Positions 5,970 through 9,065 of a stretch of DNA of 9,065 nt are shown piece after piece; the first letter of the stretch is position 1; each line of letters begins with the position of its first letter. This DNA is from VGPI01 sp964482845. GTDB taxonomy: Bacteria > Cloacimonadota > Cloacimonadia > Cloacimonadales > Cloacimonadaceae. Where the stretch lies: NCBI GenBank assembly GCA_964482845.1, contig CAYZZE010000093.1:1-9065 (forward strand), given 5' to 3'. Made by a program: the position numbers and the translations under genes. The notes beneath the pieces were generated by a model. The model was not told the origin of the DNA. It saw only the letters and a program-made list of their open reading frames with translations, and searched no databases.

Positions 5970-7762
5970 TCGAAAGTATGAGAAAACACACCTTCGTGAT
6001 CTATTATCCGGATTATCCCGATTTTCTTGTCCGCTTGCAGGATCTGGGCATGGTGCATATCAGCCGCTCAAGTGAAGCAAAGACGGAAGCACTGCTCAAA
6101 ACACGTGATCTGATCGAAAGGATGAATGCTGCTGCCAAATATGTCGGTAAATACATCAACGACGAATCAGATATCCTGCATACTACCTACCATATGATGA
6201 AGATCCTCAAGCAGGTGGAAAATGCCCAATCGGAAAAGGAAAAACTGCAGCGCCATGCCGATGGATTGCGAAAAGGGATCGGGGAACTTAAGCCCTGGGG
6301 TCACTTTGATCGAAACTTGGTTCAGATGCTCAAAGCCCAAGGCATCGCTGTGGATTTTTATACCTGTCCCAAAAACCATTTTCGCGAGGAATGGAAATCG
6401 AATCACACCCTGCATGAATTGTCACTGACCGCTGGTCACGTATACTTTGTGGTCATTCATCAGGACGATCAGCCGATCGACCTTGATGCCGATACCTTCC
6501 GCTTTCCGGAGATGTCTTTGGTGGAGCTGGAGAAGAAACTCAAGGAAACGCAGGAAAAACAACAGGAGATCGAGACCTTCTTCCTCACCTACGCCAAAAG
6601 TTATTTCCATCTCTTCCAGGATGAGATCATCAAACTCACAGCCGAGTATGATTACGAAGATGCTGTGCAACAAGGCATTCCGGAAGCAGATGAGCATATC
6701 CTGATCCTAACCGGATGGATCCCCAAACGGCTGGAAGCACACCTTGTTCAATTCATACAACAACAAAACATTATCCACTACGCTACCGATCCACAGCCCC
6801 ATGACAACGTCCCCATCTCCCTGCGCAATGGCAAGTTCGCCAAATTGTTCGAGCCCATAGCCCGGATGTTTATGTTGCCCCATTATAACGATCTCGACCT
6901 TACGCCTTTCTTTGCTCCGTTCTTTATGCTATTCTTCGGATTCTGCAATGCCGATATCATGTACGGTATCTCGCTGATCATCCTCGCTGTCGCATTAAAG
7001 AAAAAGATTAAAAACCCTGCCGTAAATAGTTACCTTACATTGATTATGCTCTTTGGTATTTCCGCGATACTCATGGGTTGGCTGACGGGGACGATATTGG
7101 GATTTGACCTCAAATTGACTCCTCTATCCGGAGCCATATTGATCACGGAGACCGATCAGATCTTCAATCTGGCGCTGACTTTGGGTGCCTTGCAGATCCT
7201 CTTTGGCGTCATGATCCGCGTTCACAAGGGCGTCAGACAGAGAGGGATCATGGGCGGGATCGCACCTTTGGGGGTGTTTGTCTTCCTGTTTAGTTTGACT
7301 TTGATGGGCGCAGAGATGCTCAAGGCAAATATCGGAGTTCTGTCTCACTACACCAAATGGCTTATGTATGCCGGCTTGGGGATGGTCATGCTGTTCAATT
7401 CCCCCGGCAAGAATATCTTTGTCAATCTCGGTTCCGGACTGTGGGAGATGTATAATGTCGTCACTGGATTTTTGGGTGATATCCTCTCATACATCCGTCT
7501 CTTTGCTTTGGGCGTATCAAGCACGATCCTTGGTCTGGTGGTCAATTCCATTGCCCAGAACCTGCTCAGTATCCCGATCGCGGGATATCTGGCTTATCCT
7601 GTTTTCATGTTGTTTGGCCATGCGCTCAATCTGGCTTTGGGTGCCTTGGGCGGTTTCATCCATCCTTTGCGTCTAACATTCGTCGAGTTTTACAAGAATG
7701 CCGGTTTTGAAGGTCCCGGCCTGGAATACAGACCATTCACCAAAAATAGAACTGTAAAATAA
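5966..7762 (+). CDS. atpI: V-type ATPase subunit I/a (membrane stator)
   Basis: Subunit I provides the two half-channels for the coupling ion and anchors the stalks. Residues 1-311 form the cytoplasmic arm, with a long coiled coil around 60-115 and another around 190-215. From about 314 the protein is membranous, with roughly eight hydrophobic segments. R511 in LSYIRLFALG and R569 in FIHPLRLTFVEF occupy the places of yeast Vph1p R735 and R799, the arginines that face the rotor carboxylate. The loop after the first segment reads NADIMYG where I expect LGDAGYG; Asp and Tyr-Gly are kept. ATG 5966 is chosen over ATG 5978 because GGGG at 5955-5958 is well placed and MIESMRKHTFVIYY matches the usual start. 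Length 598 is typical of this operon type (others about 600-660). It overlaps atpD by four bases and lies 11 bases before atpK. Confidence 0.95.
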   Translation: MIESMRKHTFVIYYPDYPDFLVRLQDLGMVHISRSSEAKTEALLKTRDLIERMNAAAKYVGKYINDESDILHTTYHMMKILKQVENAQSEKEKLQRHADGLRKGIGELKPWGHFDRNLVQMLKAQGIAVDFYTCPKNHFREEWKSNHTLHELSLTAGHVYFVVIHQDDQPIDLDADTFRFPEMSLVELEKKLKETQEKQQEIETFFLTYAKSYFHLFQDEIIKLTAEYDYEDAVQQGIPEADEHILILTGWIPKRLEAHLVQFIQQQNIIHYATDPQPHDNVPISLRNGKFAKLFEPIARMFMLPHYNDLDLTPFFAPFFMLFFGFCNADIMYGISLIILAVALKKKIKNPAVNSYLTLIMLFGISAILMGWLTGTILGFDLKLTPLSGAILITETDQIFNLALTLGALQILFGVMIRVHKGVRQRGIMGGIAPLGVFVFLFSLTLMGAEMLKANIGVLSHYTKWLMYAGLGMVMLFNSPGKNIFVNLGSGLWEMYNVVTGFLGDILSYIRLFALGVSSTILGLVVNSIAQNLLSIPIAGYLAYPVFMLFGHALNLALGALGGFIHPLRLTFVEFYKNAGFEGPGLEYRPFTKNRTVK

Positions 7763-7764
7763 AT

Positions 7765-7769
7765 GGAGG
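7765..7769 (+). promoter_or_regulatory. Strong ribosome binding site of atpK
   Basis: GGAGG at 7765-7769 lies 4 bases before ATG 7774. A strong site fits the need for many copies of the ring subunit per enzyme. Confidence 0.65.
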
Positions 7770-7773
7770 TATC

Positions 7774-8316
7774 ATGGTTGATACTTTAGCACAAACTGCC
7801 AATGCGCTCAATCCAGCGGTAGTGGATACTCTCGCTATCGCTGCCGGTTCAACTGCTTCAAACATTGCCTATTTCGTCGCCTGGATCGGCGTTTTTATCA
7901 TGGTAGCGCTGAGTGGACTGGGCAGCGCTTTCGGCACCGTTATCGGCGGTAGCGCATCCGTCGCCGCTATGAAAAAGCGTGATGACATCTTTGCCAATTG
8001 TATGATCCTTTCCGCTATGCCCGGAACGCAAGGACTATATGGCTTTGCCGCTTTCTTCATCCTGCAGGGACACATTCAACTGGAGATGTCCATGATGAAG
8101 GGCTTTGCCATTCTCGGCGCCGGATTGATCATGGGCGTGGTTGGTCTCTTTTCTGCCTTACAACAGGGCAGAGTGGTCGCCAATGGGATCGAGAGTTTGG
8201 GCTCCGGAAACGACGTCTTTACCAAGACACTCATTCTGGGCGTTTATCCCGAACTTTATGCCATCATTGCATTTGCTACTTGCTTCCTGATCGGCGGTGC
8301 CATCGGTCAGATGTAA
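7774..8316 (+). CDS. atpK: V-type ATPase subunit K (rotor ring, Na+-type signature)
   Basis: K is the four-helix (double-hairpin) proteolipid that forms the rotating ring. Membrane spans lie near 28-52, 76-98, 103-128 and 150-178. The conserved ring pattern GLGSAFGTVIGGSASVAA is in the first helix. The first hairpin ends in M82-P-G-T85-Q86-G and carries no carboxylate. The second has Q131 in LQQGRV and E160 in YPELYAII, the single ion-binding carboxylate. By recall, Enterococcus hirae NtpK binds Na+ through L61 carbonyl, T64, Q65, Q110 and E139; all positions map here with a constant shift of 21, with Leu replaced by Met at the carbonyl position. Na+ coupling is therefore likely. The shift reflects an N-terminal extension of about 20 residues (180 against 156 residues). 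It is the last gene of the operon, followed by an intrinsic terminator. Confidence 0.95.
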   Translation: MVDTLAQTANALNPAVVDTLAIAAGSTASNIAYFVAWIGVFIMVALSGLGSAFGTVIGGSASVAAMKKRDDIFANCMILSAMPGTQGLYGFAAFFILQGHIQLEMSMMKGFAILGAGLIMGVVGLFSALQQGRVVANGIESLGSGNDVFTKTLILGVYPELYAIIAFATCFLIGGAIGQM

Positions 8317-8344
8317 CTGACTTTACCTTGGCAGTTAGTAATTT

Positions 8345-8377
8345 AGGGCTTCGGCAGAATGATCCGGAGCCCTTTTT
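8345..8377 (+). terminator. Intrinsic terminator of the ATPase operon
   Basis: AGGGCTTCGG (8345-8354) pairs with CCGGAGCCCT (8364-8373) over ten positions with one G-U wobble, around a 9-base loop. TTTTT (8373-8377) follows directly. It begins 28 bases after the atpK stop. The 28 bases between hold nothing notable. Confidence 0.9.
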
Positions 8378-8385
8378 AGGGAATT

Positions 8386-8847
8386 ATGGAATACCGTAAA
8401 ATGCCTGACAAAGAGGAGTGTCTCTCCGTTTTGGGCTTTGGTTGTATACGTTTTCCCTCTCTTCCGGACGGAACCATTGATGAAATACCCAGCATGCAGA
8501 TGCTCCGGTATGCTTTTCGGTCATGGGGTCAATTACTATGTTACGGCTTGGGTCTATCATGATTAAAAAAGCGAATAATTCCTGGGCAGGTTTCTCGCTT
8601 GCGGTTACCGGAACAGGGTGTATATCACCGCCAAACTTCCCTGTTGTCTGATCAAATCCCCCGCCGATCTTGATCATTGCCTCGATCGACTACTTGAGCG
8701 TCTCCAGACCGACCGGATCGACTATTCTCTCCTACAAAGTATGCACCGGCACTTTTGGAAAAACTTACGCAAACACAAGGTCTTTGATTGGTTGGATAAG
8801 GCCGAAGCGATGGCAGGATCAGATATGCCGGTTTTTCATCCCATGGC
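8386..8847 (+). pseudogene. Truncated, frameshifted aldo/keto reductase pseudogene
   Basis: The start MEYRKMPDKEECLSVLGFGC is the standard N-terminus of the iron-sulfur-associated aldo/keto reductase group (NAD(P)H-dependent oxidoreductases). After RYAF a one-base insertion near 8521 shifts the frame; in the new frame HGVNYYVTAWVYHD follows. In-frame stops TAA 8564-8566 and TAA 8576-8578 break the expected YHDGKSEEFLGR. Reading continues RVYITAKLP and ERLQTDRIDYSLLQSM, both clear family motifs. A one-base loss near 8808 returns to the first frame, giving DGRIRYAGFSSHG (8809-8847), where homology stops. Only about 150 of the usual 370-390 residues remain. The catalytic Asp of NY-x-DTA reads as Val (YYVTA), while Tyr of YH and Lys of AKLP are kept. 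AGGGA at 8378-8382 abuts the ATPase terminator. The reductase identity is firm; loss of function is nearly certain unless the read has errors. Confidence 0.85.
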
Positions 8848-9065
8848 AATTATGGCCTGCGACACGTGATCATCGAAAAGCAGCCCTGGGAGAAGATCGT
8901 ATCCCGGTTCGACCAACCTCATATCTTCTTCTATCTCGACCCGCCCTACTATACCATAGAGCACATCTACGAGCGTGAGGACGCAGACGCCTTCACCAAG
9001 CATGATGAACTCGCTGCCATCCTGAAGCAGATCAAAGGGAAGTTCCTGTCATCCTACAATAACGA
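8848..9065 (+). pseudogene. D12-class DNA adenine methyltransferase fragment, N-terminus missing, runs off the window
   Basis: In the same frame as the end of the reductase relic, the open frame continues without a stop to the window edge. From 8857 it reads LRHVIIEKQPWEKIVSRF, then FFYLDPPYY with the DPPY catalytic motif at 8938-8949. Later comes KHDELAAILKQIKGKFLSSY. This order (V-x-I-E, then F-Y-L-D-P-P-Y, then D-H-x-x-L with gkf-SY) is that of Dam-like N6-adenine methyltransferases of the D12 family, often from phages. The upstream AdoMet motif (FxGxG region) is absent, because the reductase relic lies where it should be. A GTG at 8866 could start translation but would give no working enzyme. 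The 3' end lies outside the window. I treat it as a gene fragment created by recombination; an assembly junction is the alternative. Confidence 0.75.

Noticed and set aside
8670..8978. 102-codon + strand frame rich in Arg/Leu after the terminator
   Set aside because: It is an out-of-frame reading of the reductase relic and methyltransferase fragment, whose motifs appear in the other two frames.

Overview
The window is dominated by one complete, co-directional operon for a bacterial V-type (V/A-type) ATPase on the + strand, about 789-8316. Gene order is E, a DUF2764-like protein, A, B, D, I, K. This seven-gene layout is the form I know from Chlamydiae, Spirochaetes, Bacteroidota and related anaerobes. 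It differs from the Enterococcus/Thermus layout, which has separate C, F and G/H genes. Sequence style (mid-40s to about 50% G+C in the operon, frequent ATC and GATC) would suit an uncultured anaerobe such as a Cloacimonadota-type bacterium, but that assignment is inference and no phylogenetic marker is present.

Layout. 1-776 is an AT-rich, mostly non-coding stretch (about 34% G+C over the first 240 bases by hand count). It holds a perfect 32-base palindrome at the window edge, two 29-base direct repeats with nested dyads, and an insertion-sequence relic. The relic has a good sigma70-like promoter, a Shine-Dalgarno site and a 47-codon ORF in which the start of a transposase appears joined in frame to its last residues. 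789-8316 is the ATPase operon, with genes abutting or overlapping (two ATGA overlaps) and a strong intrinsic terminator at 8345-8377. After the terminator lies a decayed region. It contains a truncated aldo/keto reductase pseudogene (two frameshifts, two in-frame stops, catalytic Asp apparently lost). This runs without a stop into the DPPY-containing part of a D12-class DNA adenine methyltransferase, which leaves the window at its right edge.

How it works together. A3B3 is the catalytic head, D the central shaft, E a peripheral stalk, I the membrane stator with the two expected arginines, and K the rotor ring subunit. K carries every side-chain ligand of the Enterococcus hirae Na+ site at a constant 21-residue offset and only one ring carboxylate per four-helix subunit. 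The machine is therefore best read as a Na+-coupled V-ATPase, either pump or synthase. No gene for subunits C, F or G/H is present. The DUF2764 protein has features that fit it standing in for subunit C.

I see no CRISPR array, tRNA, rRNA or defence system. The most informative oddities are the DUF2764 protein, the Na+ signature in K, the internally deleted transposase ORF and the reductase/methyltransferase chimera.
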